A stretch of 64,000 nucleotides of DNA, taken from Planctomycetota bacterium (GTDB lineage: Bacteria > Planctomycetota > PUPC01 > JACPCR01). Below are positions 33,814-42,255 of this stretch, piece by piece (positions within the stretch are counted from its first letter, which is position 1; each line of letters begins with the position of its first letter). The position numbers and the translations under genes were made by a program. The notes under the pieces were generated by a model that had not been told where the DNA came from, ran no database searches, and saw nothing but the letters and a program-made list of their open reading frames with translations. The stretch lies in assembly GCA_016179685.1 (NCBI GenBank), contig JACPCR010000081.1, positions 46,602 to 110,601 on the forward strand. Direction: 5' to 3'.

Positions 33814-35985
33814 TCAGAACTGCATCCGGTCCAGCCATCCCTTTTCCGCGAAGGACTCGAGGCAGCCCATCCAGGTGAACTGGGTCGCCGCAGCGACGCG
33901 GGAATCCTTCGAATCCTCGCTGCCCACGACGTGAAAAAGCGTGCCCGCCTGCCAGAACTGGAACTGCCGGAACGCCACACGCAGGTATCGCTCGTTGCCC
34001 GTGAGCCGGTAACCGATGTCGAGCGCCTCGGGCATCCCGACCTGGATGTGGCAGGCGCCCTCCTTCTCACTGTCGTAGTGGAAGTCGAAAAGCCCCTCGC
34101 CGGTCCTGCGGTTTTCGATCTGCCAGTCCAGCACGCTCGGGATGAACTTCCGGATGTCGCCGCCGCGATAGAAGGGCCTGGCGCGATCGATGCCCACTAG
34201 GCCGATGCCCACCATGAAACTGCCGTTCTCGGGGAAGAACCGGTCGGGCGCGAGATTCAGGTAAGCATCCACGATGAGGCGGATGCCGTCGAGGTAGCGG
34301 TCCTCTCGAGTGAGGTCGTAGAGGGCAGAGAGGGCGATCAGGGACCAGCCGCCTTCCCGAGCGGTGGCCGTGACGATGGGGAATCGTTCGTGGAGGTACT
34401 TGAGGATGAAGTCGCCGATGCGGCAGGCGACCTCGAGGGCGCGCCGATCGCCCGTGAGTTGGTAGTACAGGGTGAGCCCCTCGGTCCAGATGTGGCTCGG
34501 GTAGGCCGCGCCCCGGGTGTGCTCGCGGCAGTGAGCAGGCACGCCGCCTTCCTTCCAGGGGTCGTCCGACACTCCGACGAAATCGGTGTAGAGGAGGTGT
34601 TCGGCCGCGTTCCGGCACATCCGCAGGAACTCCCCGCGTCCCGTGCGGGCGAACTCTTTGGCCGAGGCCCCGGTGATGTCGTACTCGCCGTTGCGCGGCC
34701 GAGCCCGGTGTCTCTGGTCCGGAGGCAGTGCGAGGTGCTCGGCCAAGCTCATGTCGTCCGATTCGTCCCCCCACCAGAACGTGCCCCGATACCAGGAGAA
34801 GGAAAAGGCGGTGCGAAGGACGTTCTCCGTCCGAGGAAACCGCTCGGGCTCGTACCGGAAAGGGATGCGCCAGCCCGAGGCACGGTAGCGGTCCGCGTCG
34901 ACGCGGGGAAGAGGCGGCCGCTGCCACGCCCAGGCCTCTGTGTTCAGCGCTGCGCCATCCAGGCCCGGCGGGAAACGGACGAGGTGCAGCCTCTGGAACA
35001 GGCTCATTCCCTGCCGCCACCCGAGCGGGTGGGCCTCCAGGGGGTGCAACTCGACGACGGCGCGGCGTCCTTCGATGCGCCATCCCTTCGGAAAACGCTC
35101 CGAGGCCTCGTCCACAAGGAGCAGCCAGGAGGCGCTGGCGTCGCCCACGGCGAGCCAGGGTGAGACGGCAACCGCCCCGGGCCGCTCGTAGGGCGGGTAG
35201 TTCGAGACGGAATCCTTCAGGGCCGCAATGTCCGTCACTCGCGTTCCGCCCGCGTCCGCCCTCAGCACGAAGCTCACATCATTCTCGACGAAACGCGCCG
35301 AGGGGATCGACCGGTCCGCCGAATGGAAAAGCTGCTGCACCATCTGGCGCGTGGGACTGCCGAGGGGAAGATCGAATTCCCACCGGACCTCACGGACGGA
35401 AAGGCTGTCCGCCGGGCCGCTGTTCATGAGGCGCAGGGACAGTTCCATGCCGGGATAGAAGGTCCAGGTCCGGCGGATCATCGCTCCACGAAACCAGGAT
35501 TTCCCCTCGCGCTCGAGGACCACGGGCTGCTCCTCGTCGGTGGCGAGCCGGCCCGGCGCGGCGGCCCGTGGCCCGGCGGAGAATCCCGCCTCGGCAGCCA
35601 GGCGACTCCCGTCCGACAGCAGGACCGAGACGCTGAAGTGCGCCGGATCGGAGAGGAATAGGATGGGTTCGGATGGCCTTTCCGCCTCGCCCGACCGCGG
35701 CTTCAGCGTGTAACGCTTCTTCTCCCCGAGATTCAAGTCGGCCGGAAACCAGACCTCCCAGGCCCGGACCGATCCGTCCGGCCAGAGGATGAAAGGCCGT
35801 ATTTCCGAAGGAACACGCTCGCCGCTTTCTGCCCAAAGTTCGAGGGCCTGGTCGGGGTGGTGAGCGCACGGCGGCGCGGGAAGCGAGAGCCGCACGGGGA
35901 ATCGGCGGTAACTCGAAGCCCCCCAGGGTATCAAAGAAATGCCGAGCTGGTAGTTGGACCGAATCTCGAAGGAAAGGTCGTTCAT
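33814..35985 (-). CDS. PcRGLX/YetA-like polysaccharide lyase-type protein
   Basis: A 723-residue protein whose start at 35985 overlaps the previous stop by 4 bp. The N-terminal third (YRRFPVRLSLPAPP, ESGERVPSEIRPFILWPDGS, then VRAWEVWFPADLNLGEKKRY) matches the beta-sandwich N-terminal domain I associate with the exo-rhamnogalacturonan-lyase PcRGLX/YetA group. The C-terminal half is an alpha/alpha barrel (HIWTEGLTLYYQLTGDRRAL, GGWSLIALSALYDLTREDRY, ALDIGYRLTGNERYLRVAF). No signal peptide. Assignment to this lyase family is by pattern, not by search. It supports use of rhamnogalacturonan-like or another uronic-acid polymer. Confidence 0.72.
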   Translation of the reverse strand: MNDLSFEIRSNYQLGISLIPWGASSYRRFPVRLSLPAPPCAHHPDQALELWAESGERVPSEIRPFILWPDGSVRAWEVWFPADLNLGEKKRYTLKPRSGEAERPSEPILFLSDPAHFSVSVLLSDGSRLAAEAGFSAGPRAAAPGRLATDEEQPVVLEREGKSWFRGAMIRRTWTFYPGMELSLRLMNSGPADSLSVREVRWEFDLPLGSPTRQMVQQLFHSADRSIPSARFVENDVSFVLRADAGGTRVTDIAALKDSVSNYPPYERPGAVAVSPWLAVGDASASWLLLVDEASERFPKGWRIEGRRAVVELHPLEAHPLGWRQGMSLFQRLHLVRFPPGLDGAALNTEAWAWQRPPLPRVDADRYRASGWRIPFRYEPERFPRTENVLRTAFSFSWYRGTFWWGDESDDMSLAEHLALPPDQRHRARPRNGEYDITGASAKEFARTGRGEFLRMCRNAAEHLLYTDFVGVSDDPWKEGGVPAHCREHTRGAAYPSHIWTEGLTLYYQLTGDRRALEVACRIGDFILKYLHERFPIVTATAREGGWSLIALSALYDLTREDRYLDGIRLIVDAYLNLAPDRFFPENGSFMVGIGLVGIDRARPFYRGGDIRKFIPSVLDWQIENRRTGEGLFDFHYDSEKEGACHIQVGMPEALDIGYRLTGNERYLRVAFRQFQFWQAGTLFHVVGSEDSKDSRVAAATQFTWMGCLESFAEKGWLDRMQF

Positions 35986-36665
35986 GGGGCAGCGAATTCG
36001 ATGCGGATCTCGTCGAGCCTGACCTCCCCCCGGGGCAGCCGGGCCGTGTCCACGGGGTATTCCAGGCCAGCCCGCAGGCGATGGGGGTCGCCCTGGATCG
36101 ACACCGCGGGCACGATGTCCAACGGGAACAGCACGAGGATGATATCGCAGTTCACCTCCCGTAAAAGACCCTGAATCTCGCCCCAGCCGTACGTCTCCGT
36201 CCGGTCGTGCCTCGAGCCGAGACAGGCCCATTGCTTCGAGTCCGGCTCGAGAGTGATGGCTTGTTCAGACCAGTCCCGGGTGACGCGGAACGGCTGTGCC
36301 GTGAGGACGGAGTTGATGGTGATGCCGCCGACCTTCCCTTGGGCCAGGAGGACGAGATGGGCCCCTCGAGGATCGAGATCGCCTCGCAGCCGGGCGGTGA
36401 GCTTCGCCCCGGTGAAGTCCACTGGGAAGCCGCCGTCGCAGAAGCGGTTCGGGATGCCGAGGTCCCTCATCTTCTGAGGGTAGTATCGGGCCGTCGTGTG
36501 AAGGCAGTAGAGGAGGTGGAGGTAGCCCGCTCCGGGTGGGGCGTGATTGAAGTCGACCCACCAGGGGCTCCGCGAGATGGCCGCGCTGTCGCGAATCTCG
36601 GGGACAGACGCGCCACGGGCGTCCCATCCGATCCATCCCCCCGGCCCGTCGTCGAAGGTCTCCAC
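35982..36665 (-). CDS. Hypothetical carbohydrate-binding-like protein, first gene of lyase operon
   Basis: About 227 residues from a GTG at 36665. The protein-like part begins ETFDDGPGGWIGWDARG and continues through SRSPWWVDFNHAPPGAGYLH and LTARLRGDLDPRGAHLVLLA, a beta-sandwich pattern. The frame stays open up to a TTG at 36836, but that extra part is not convincing. The position where relatives would be expected to start reads AsnTyrVal instead of an ATG, so the start is either GTG or altered. The stop overlaps the lyase-like start by 4 bp. It probably binds or helps present the same glycan (inference). Confidence 0.65.
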   Translation of the reverse strand: METFDDGPGGWIGWDARGASVPEIRDSAAISRSPWWVDFNHAPPGAGYLHLLYCLHTTARYYPQKMRDLGIPNRFCDGGFPVDFTGAKLTARLRGDLDPRGAHLVLLAQGKVGGITINSVLTAQPFRVTRDWSEQAITLEPDSKQWACLGSRHDRTETYGWGEIQGLLREVNCDIILVLFPLDIVPAVSIQGDPHRLRAGLEYPVDTARLPRGEVRLDEIRIEFAAP

Positions 36666-37146
36666 GTAGTTTTTCTTGCAGGGAGCGGTTTCTGCGCCGG
36701 AAACTTTACGGACGGCCTCGCCATCGCACTTCGAAGACTGTTGACGATTTGGAATGGGTCGCCTTCTCCGTTCAGACGGTAACAGGTACAGAAGTTCCGG
36801 GTGAAGGAATGATAATCGTCCGAAACTGGAAAGCAATGGAACGACTGGGGAACGTGGATTTCACCGCCGAGAAGACCGGCCGGAGCGAGTCGGACGGCGC
36901 TTCCACGCCATGCAGGTTCCAAGAAAACGTTTGTCGTTGGCGCTGCTCGCGCCCTGAGCGCTCTTGCGTTAAGAAACGACCATGGGTCTTGGAAGCGCTT
37001 CGATTCCTGAGGAGAAGGGAACGATGGGACCCACGTGTAAGGACTCGAGGCCGCGACGGAGAGCGCCCGTATGGCCTCTTAGCGGGGGCGGGGCGGGCGG
37101 CGGCGGACCGGCGGGGATCAGGGAGACCACTTAAGAAAAAGGCCTT
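36666..37146. other. Upstream region of the lyase operon with two operator-like palindromes
   Basis: No convincing gene. Two short palindromic words of the kind bound by LacI-family regulators are present: AAGAAAACGTTTGTCG at 36921-36936 and TGGAAGCGCTTCGA at 36990-37003, both upstream of the minus-strand lyase operon. Whether they are operators is unproven. Confidence 0.35.
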
Positions 37147-37169
37147 GTAACTTCTCAAGAAGTTCGGGG
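37147..37169 (+). repeat. AACTTCTCAAGAAGTT palindromic element (copy 4)
   Basis: Same 23-bp sequence as the element at 18392, followed at about 37180 by CTCGAATCTATAAGTT, which is also seen after the copy at 17183. Confidence 0.8.
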
Positions 37170-37255
37170 AAATTGAGGCACTCGAATCTATAAGTTGCCA
37201 CAACGCAGCGAGTCAGCAAGCTTCGAAAAAAAAACCGCTCCCAGCGAAGGGTCCC

Positions 37256-37708
37256 TCACGGCCGGGCATCCGAAACCTCGTGGGCCTTCGGATCGGAGGT
37301 GACGTCGGTTGTCGAAAGCAGGTAAATCGCCGCCAGCGCCAGGAGAATACCCGCCCACTTGCGCGGGCTTGAAGGCTCGCCCAAAATGAAAAAGCCCAGC
37401 AAGATCGTCACCACCACGTACAGGCTCGTCAGGGGTGCAAGGATGCTCGCCTGGCCGCCCAGCTTCGAAAGCTGGTAATAGGCCAGGTTCGAAACAACGA
37501 ACAGGACCCCGATCAGAACCGCCAGCCCGTGGCTTAACGTCCAGCCCACTTTGACGTGGGGTAGGACGAACAGGTTCGTCAGGATGTAGCCCACCAGGTT
37601 GCAGGCCAGGATGGTGCTCAGGTTGAGCGACCGGCTGACAAAGGTCATCAGGAACATCGCCAGGCCCCAGCCGAAGAAGCAGACGGAAAAACACAAGAAA
37701 CTGGTCAT
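37256..37708 (-). CDS. Small EamA/DMT-superfamily membrane protein
   Basis: A 150-residue integral membrane protein with about four or five hydrophobic helices (FLCFSVCFFGWGLAMFLMTF, LAVLIGVLFVVSNLAYYQL, LTSLYVVVTILLGFFILGEP, WAGILLALAAIYLLS). The GEPSSPRKWAGILLALAAIY end is the signature of an EamA domain, present here once instead of twice. It probably works as a dimer, exporting or importing a small metabolite. It is the last gene on the minus strand of this block, separated from the aldolase by a repeat. Confidence 0.85.
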   Translation of the reverse strand: MTSFLCFSVCFFGWGLAMFLMTFVSRSLNLSTILACNLVGYILTNLFVLPHVKVGWTLSHGLAVLIGVLFVVSNLAYYQLSKLGGQASILAPLTSLYVVVTILLGFFILGEPSSPRKWAGILLALAAIYLLSTTDVTSDPKAHEVSDARP

Positions 37709-37813
37709 GAGCTAGGTCCCATGGGGACAGGGTTGGAGTCGAATCCTGTAACATCTCCGCGCCCCGCACCGCGTCCCGGCGGGACACCCGGTGGGCATCC
37801 GGCGGAGATGTTG

Positions 37814-37863
37814 AAAGGTGTCAGGTGTCGGGTGTCCGTTCATTCCCGACACCTGACACCTTT
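37814..37863. repeat. Perfect 19-bp hairpin of GTGTCAGGTGTC type
   Basis: Left arm AAAGGTGTCAGGTGTCGGG, 12-base loop, perfectly complementary right arm ending CTGACACCTTT. It lies inside a larger repeat block (37740-37915) related to the ones at 10158 and 27075. Confidence 0.9.
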
Positions 37864-37931
37864 CCGAGCCTTGCTGGGTTGCGGCCTTTGGGCCGCGTGA
37901 GGAGAAGCGACACCCAGGGAGGAGCAGCGCG

Positions 37932-38945
37932 TCAAGTCGACGAGGCCGGACGTGCGCCAGCACTTGCTGCGCTGTTCGCGAGTTTGACCGAACCGAGCTG
38001 GCAAAGAAACTCCTTCACCTCGGCCACAAACTTCTCGATCCACGCCCGGTGATAGGTCACGTCGAACGGATCGAACCGGCGATTCGGGTCCTTCTCGCTC
38101 TTCGGCACGTCTGCGGCAGCGATCACCCGCCGGGCCTCTTCGCCCGCCGCACGAGCGAAGCGCGTCCAGATGTTCACCCCGGCGACGCCGTCCTCCGACA
38201 GGGTCGAAAGCTCCTCCAGAGAGAGCGACGACACGCCGTGGATGACCATCACTTTTTTTTCCAGGGCCGCGTAAATCTCCCGCACCCGGCCGCGCTCATA
38301 GCGCAGCTTCTCCGAAGTCTCCTTCTGTGACTCGGTGCCGATGTTGGGCACGATCAGATCGCAGCCGGTCTCGCCGAGGAAGCGCCGGGCCTGGGCGGGC
38401 GTCGTCAGCCGGTCCTTCGTGTCCCAAACGCCCTCGACGGAGACCTCCTCGACGGCGCCTTCGACAAGGGTACGCCCGGCAACGGCTTTCACGTAGTCCC
38501 GCGTTCGGGCGATGTTCTCCTCGAACGGAAGCTGCGACGCGTCGAACATGACGGTCGCAAACTGATGCCGCAACTCGTGGAGGAATACGTCGTCATCCCC
38601 GGGCTGCCCATGGTCGAGATGCGGGATCACGTCCACGTTCGTGAAGGGGCTGTAGCGGCAGCCGACGAGCTCCCGCACCATGGCCGCGCTCACGAGAAAG
38701 CCCAGCTCGGGCCGGCCCGTCGTGGTGACGCGCGCCATCTGCCTCATGTTGGGGTAGTTCGCGGTGAAAAAAAGCGAGACGGGCATGCGCCGCAGGCCCT
38801 GCTCCCGGGCGAACTCCGAGCAGGCCCGGATCAGCGCCTCGTTGTTGACGTACGAGGAGCTGCCGATGCGGGCCACCGGCACGCCTGCCCGGGCGTGCCG
38901 TTCGTAAATTTCCCGTGCCTGTTCCGGATCGGTGATATAGGCCAT
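37932..38945 (-). CDS. Class II (zinc) aldolase-like protein, fructose-bisphosphate aldolase family
   Basis: A 337-residue TIM barrel of the class II ketose-bisphosphate aldolase type. Zinc-site motif: VDVIPHLDHGQPGDDD (HLDHG). Other family marks are ATVMFDASQLPFEENIART, the GCDLIVPNIGTES loop and VMVIHGVSSLSLEELSTL, with GVAGVNIWT in place of the usual GI.K.N..T ending. The changed loops suggest a substrate other than fructose bisphosphate. It starts 26 bp after the htrA stop on the same strand, which may mean read-through from the sigma/HtrA operon. Confidence 0.82.
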   Translation of the reverse strand: MAYITDPEQAREIYERHARAGVPVARIGSSSYVNNEALIRACSEFAREQGLRRMPVSLFFTANYPNMRQMARVTTTGRPELGFLVSAAMVRELVGCRYSPFTNVDVIPHLDHGQPGDDDVFLHELRHQFATVMFDASQLPFEENIARTRDYVKAVAGRTLVEGAVEEVSVEGVWDTKDRLTTPAQARRFLGETGCDLIVPNIGTESQKETSEKLRYERGRVREIYAALEKKVMVIHGVSSLSLEELSTLSEDGVAGVNIWTRFARAAGEEARRVIAAADVPKSEKDPNRRFDPFDVTYHRAWIEKFVAEVKEFLCQLGSVKLANSAASAGARPASST

Positions 38946-38970
38946 AAGAAATGGGAGGATGACCGCACGC

Positions 38971-40485
38971 TCACTCGACCGTGATCAGCTCCACAGTCTG
39001 GTCGCCGTCGCGAACCGTTACGCCCAGGGGCTCCCTCGGGTTGATCTTCCCCAGGGCCTGACGATAGTCCTCGACCGACCGAATTTGGAACTGCCGCTCC
39101 GGTCCCTGGTGTACCCACTGGATCAACGACCCGGTCCGGATGCCCGCCCGGCCCGCTCTGCCGGTTTCCTGAACATCGGTCACCAGCGCACCTTCCTGGC
39201 CTTCGTAACCCTTCTCCTTGGCCAGCTCGGGCGTCAGGTCCCGGACCTTCATCCCCAGGTCGCCCTCCTCCGGGACCAGCGGCGGCAATGCCTCGCGGTC
39301 ATCCGCCGGCTGTTCGCCGATGTGGACCCGGAGAGCCAGGGTATCACCGCCCCGCAGCACCATCACTTCCATCTCGCTGCCCACCGGGGCGTCCGCCACC
39401 GCGTATCGAAGCTCCTCCACGGTATGGACCCCCTGCTCATTGAATTTCAGGATCACATCACCCTGCCGCAGACCCGCCTTCGCCGCCGGCGTGCCCATCC
39501 GGATGCCCCGGATGAGGACGCCGTCCCGGTGCGAGATTCCCAGAACTTGCGCCTGTTCCGGCCGGAGCTTGTCGATATCCACCCCCAGCCAGCCGCGTGA
39601 GACGCGGCCATCCTTCATCAACCGCCGATAAATCCTTCGGGCCTGATTGATGGGAATGGCGAATCCGACGCCCTGGTAGCCGCCGGTGACGCTGGCGATC
39701 GCCGTGTTGATCCCGACCACCTCTGCCCGGAGGTTGACGAGCGGCCCGCCGCTGTTCCCGGGGTTGATGGCCGCGTCCGTCTGGATGAAATTCTCATACG
39801 CAAACTTGCTGCTGATCAGGTGGACGTCCGACCGCCCCTTCGCACTGACGATCCCGGCGGTCACCGTGTGGCTCAGGCCGAACGGATTCCCTATGGCCAG
39901 CACCCATTCGCCCACCTGAAGCTCCTCCGAGTCCCCCATCTGCGCTGCTTCCAGCTCCCGCCCCTCGATTTGCAGCAGCGCTAGGTCCGATTTCGCATCG
40001 CTGGCGATGAAGCGCCCCTCGAATTCCCGATGGTCGCTCAGGCTGACGGATATCTCATGGTAGCCCCGAACCACGTGATCGTTGGTCAGGATCAACGCCG
40101 AGGTGTCCTCGACCTCGACGATGACGCCCGATCCGGCGGTGTCCTGCGGCAACGACGGCGGGCGCGTTCCCCAGGGATGGAATTTCTCCAGCCTTTCGGG
40201 CAGGTGTGGAAACCGCTTCCTCACTCCCTCCGGGGCAGGCTCTCCCCCGCCCGTATAACGCGTGACCGTGATCCCCACGACGGAAGGCATGACCAGCTTC
40301 GCCACGGTGGCAAATTCCTGGGATGCGCCCAGCGGCTGGCCCAGACTCGATCGGAGCACCTGCCGTTCCTTGGGGGACATTTCCAATCCGCGCCGAGGCC
40401 AGTTGAGCGAGGCGAACAGACCCAGCCCAAAGACCAGGGCCAGCAGCAAGATCGAGCTCGTCACGAAAGACCGCTGGGAAGCCAT
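38971..40485 (-). CDS. htrA: HtrA/DegP-family periplasmic serine protease with two PDZ domains
   Basis: A 504-residue protein with an N-terminal signal/anchor (FVTSSILLLALVFGLGLFAS). The trypsin-like domain keeps the full triad: His in LILTNDHVVRG, Asp in DAKSDLALLQ and Ser in NPGNSGGPLVN. Two PDZ domains follow, at about 300-395 (RGWLGVDIDKL) and 410-500. It degrades or refolds damaged envelope proteins. It is the fourth gene of an operon with an ECF sigma factor, its anti-sigma factor and a dead HtrA homologue, which strongly suggests an envelope-stress regulon. It begins 30 bp after the previous stop. Confidence 0.95.
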   Translation of the reverse strand: MASQRSFVTSSILLLALVFGLGLFASLNWPRRGLEMSPKERQVLRSSLGQPLGASQEFATVAKLVMPSVVGITVTRYTGGGEPAPEGVRKRFPHLPERLEKFHPWGTRPPSLPQDTAGSGVIVEVEDTSALILTNDHVVRGYHEISVSLSDHREFEGRFIASDAKSDLALLQIEGRELEAAQMGDSEELQVGEWVLAIGNPFGLSHTVTAGIVSAKGRSDVHLISSKFAYENFIQTDAAINPGNSGGPLVNLRAEVVGINTAIASVTGGYQGVGFAIPINQARRIYRRLMKDGRVSRGWLGVDIDKLRPEQAQVLGISHRDGVLIRGIRMGTPAAKAGLRQGDVILKFNEQGVHTVEELRYAVADAPVGSEMEVMVLRGGDTLALRVHIGEQPADDREALPPLVPEEGDLGMKVRDLTPELAKEKGYEGQEGALVTDVQETGRAGRAGIRTGSLIQWVHQGPERQFQIRSVEDYRQALGKINPREPLGVTVRDGDQTVELITVE

Positions 40486-40515
40486 ATCCGCTGCTCCGGC
40501 TCGGCGGGAAAGGGT

Positions 40516-42147
40516 TCAGGGCTCAGGGGGGTTCTGGAGGCGGCCCACTTCCTTCCGCAACGCCTCGACCTCCTGGCGAAGCTTCAGGACCTCTTGCTCG
40601 AGGATTTCCTGCGCTGTCGGGGCCGTCGGCCGGGAATCTTCCCGTATTCCCGGCACCGGAGCGCCAGGGGGGAACGGCACCAGCCGAACGCGGCGCGAAA
40701 GGACGTCCCCGTCTCGGAATACCTTCAGGTCCAGTTCCTCCCCGGGCCCCCATTCCGAAAGATAACGCTGGCAATCGACCAGACCGCGAACCTTCTGCCG
40801 GGCGATCTCCAGCACCACGTCGCCCGCACGAAGTCCCGCCTGCACCACCGGCGATCCGTGCACGGTCTCCGTGATGAGGACTCCTTCCAGTCCTTCCAGG
40901 CCGAAGGCCGCACGCATCTCTCCGTTGATCTCCTTCATTCCCGCTCCCAGCCACCCTCTCGACGTTTGAGAGAGGCAGGCGTAGGCTTCGGGCGGAGACT
41001 GGCAGAGCTGGACGGTGACTTTCCTCCTCTCGTCAACCCGCAGCACGTTCAGCTCCACGGAGGTCCCGGGACGCGACGCCAGGACCAGGGCTTGCAGGTG
41101 ACGCGGACGCAGCACACGCTCCGGCCCCAGCCCGACGATCAGGTCCCCGGGCTGCAATCCCGCCAGGGCCGCCGGCGTCTCGGACGCCACGGAAACAACC
41201 ACCGCGCCCTGGCTGCCATCCTGCGGGGCCGCTACGGTCACACCCAGCCAGCCGTGCGCCACCCGGCCTTCCTCGATGATCTGCCGCGCGCTCCGCAGGA
41301 CCTGGTCAATGGGAATCGCAAAATTCACGTTCGCTCCGTTCCCGATCGGTTGCACGCTGTCCGCATAGCTCGAACAGAGCATCCCGACCACCCGACCGTC
41401 CAGCCCAGCCAGAGCCCCTCCAATCTCGCCCGGGTTGATCGGATTCGTGATCTGCACGAGCCCGAGGTAGCAGGCCGAAAGGCTCTCCAGGTAGCGGTTC
41501 ACCCCGCTCACGGTCCCCGGCGACACCGATCCCTCGAGTCCGTAGGGGTTGGCGATGGAGGCCACCCACTGCCCGATGCGGAAAACGGGTTCTTCCGCCA
41601 GCGGAGCGGGCAGAAAATCCTCTCGCTGGTCTTCCAGCTCGAGCACGGCTACGTTCGAACACTCATCCACGCCCATAAGACGCACCGGCCCTTCGTCGCC
41701 CCGGATCGATTTCACCCGGATGCGCGCCGGAAGATTCAGCGCCCTCGCCAGGGTCACCACATGGCCCGCGCGGTCAATGACGAAACCCGAGGCCACGCTC
41801 CGCTGGATGAACCGGCGCGTCTGCGGGCGGCCCCGCTTCGATGGCATATCCTCCGCGGAGGAGGGGACCCACTGGATGTCCGGAACATCCGGCAGGGCCG
41901 AAATCTCACGCTCCGATGTCACCAGGACCACCGCCGGGCGCACTCGTTCCGCCAGGGTCATCAGCGCCTGTTGAAACTGCTCGATTCCTTCTTCCGCGGT
42001 CAATCCCGCAGGGCAGGCGAGGACGACCAGGGCACTGAAGGCCAGCAAGCCGACCCGGATACGCCGCCGCAAGACTCCCGCCCGATCGACTCGAGTCTTC
42101 GAGGAAACAAACCCCGGCGAAAGATTCGAAACCCAGTCCCACATCAT
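40516..42147 (-). CDS. Catalytically dead HtrA-like protein with two PDZ domains (pseudoprotease)
   Basis: About 543 residues; the start is given as the ATG at 42147, with 42144 or 42234 as alternatives. It has an N-terminal hydrophobic segment (VGLLAFSALVVLACPAG), then an HtrA-type protease fold in which all three catalytic residues are replaced. The His position reads GHVVTLARAL, the Asp position reads DECSNVAVLEL, and the serine motif GNSGG reads GEIGG in NPINPGEIGGALAGL. Two PDZ domains (HGWLGVTVAAP and RGWLGAGMKEI starts) and a C-terminal coiled coil (EILEQEVLKLRQEVEALRKE) follow. It is intact, so it is probably a selected scaffold or sensor and not a decayed gene. Confidence 0.88.
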   Translation of the reverse strand: MMWDWVSNLSPGFVSSKTRVDRAGVLRRRIRVGLLAFSALVVLACPAGLTAEEGIEQFQQALMTLAERVRPAVVLVTSEREISALPDVPDIQWVPSSAEDMPSKRGRPQTRRFIQRSVASGFVIDRAGHVVTLARALNLPARIRVKSIRGDEGPVRLMGVDECSNVAVLELEDQREDFLPAPLAEEPVFRIGQWVASIANPYGLEGSVSPGTVSGVNRYLESLSACYLGLVQITNPINPGEIGGALAGLDGRVVGMLCSSYADSVQPIGNGANVNFAIPIDQVLRSARQIIEEGRVAHGWLGVTVAAPQDGSQGAVVVSVASETPAALAGLQPGDLIVGLGPERVLRPRHLQALVLASRPGTSVELNVLRVDERRKVTVQLCQSPPEAYACLSQTSRGWLGAGMKEINGEMRAAFGLEGLEGVLITETVHGSPVVQAGLRAGDVVLEIARQKVRGLVDCQRYLSEWGPGEELDLKVFRDGDVLSRRVRLVPFPPGAPVPGIREDSRPTAPTAQEILEQEVLKLRQEVEALRKEVGRLQNPPEP

Positions 42148-42255
42148 TTCAGTATTGGTCGCTCGCACCACACGGCTCGGTTTGAGGCAGCGCTTCGCTG
42201 AGGAAACCGTACAGGATGGTTGCGAGACGCCCATTTGAGAGAGAAATCCGCCGGC

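Noticed and set aside
36749..37150. 133-residue plus-strand frame
   Set aside because: Starts in the lyase-operon leader and turns into an Arg-rich tail; not protein-like and overlaps operator-like words.
40030..42201. 723-residue plus-strand open frame
   Set aside because: Antisense to the dead HtrA and htrA genes, which have clear motifs on the minus strand.
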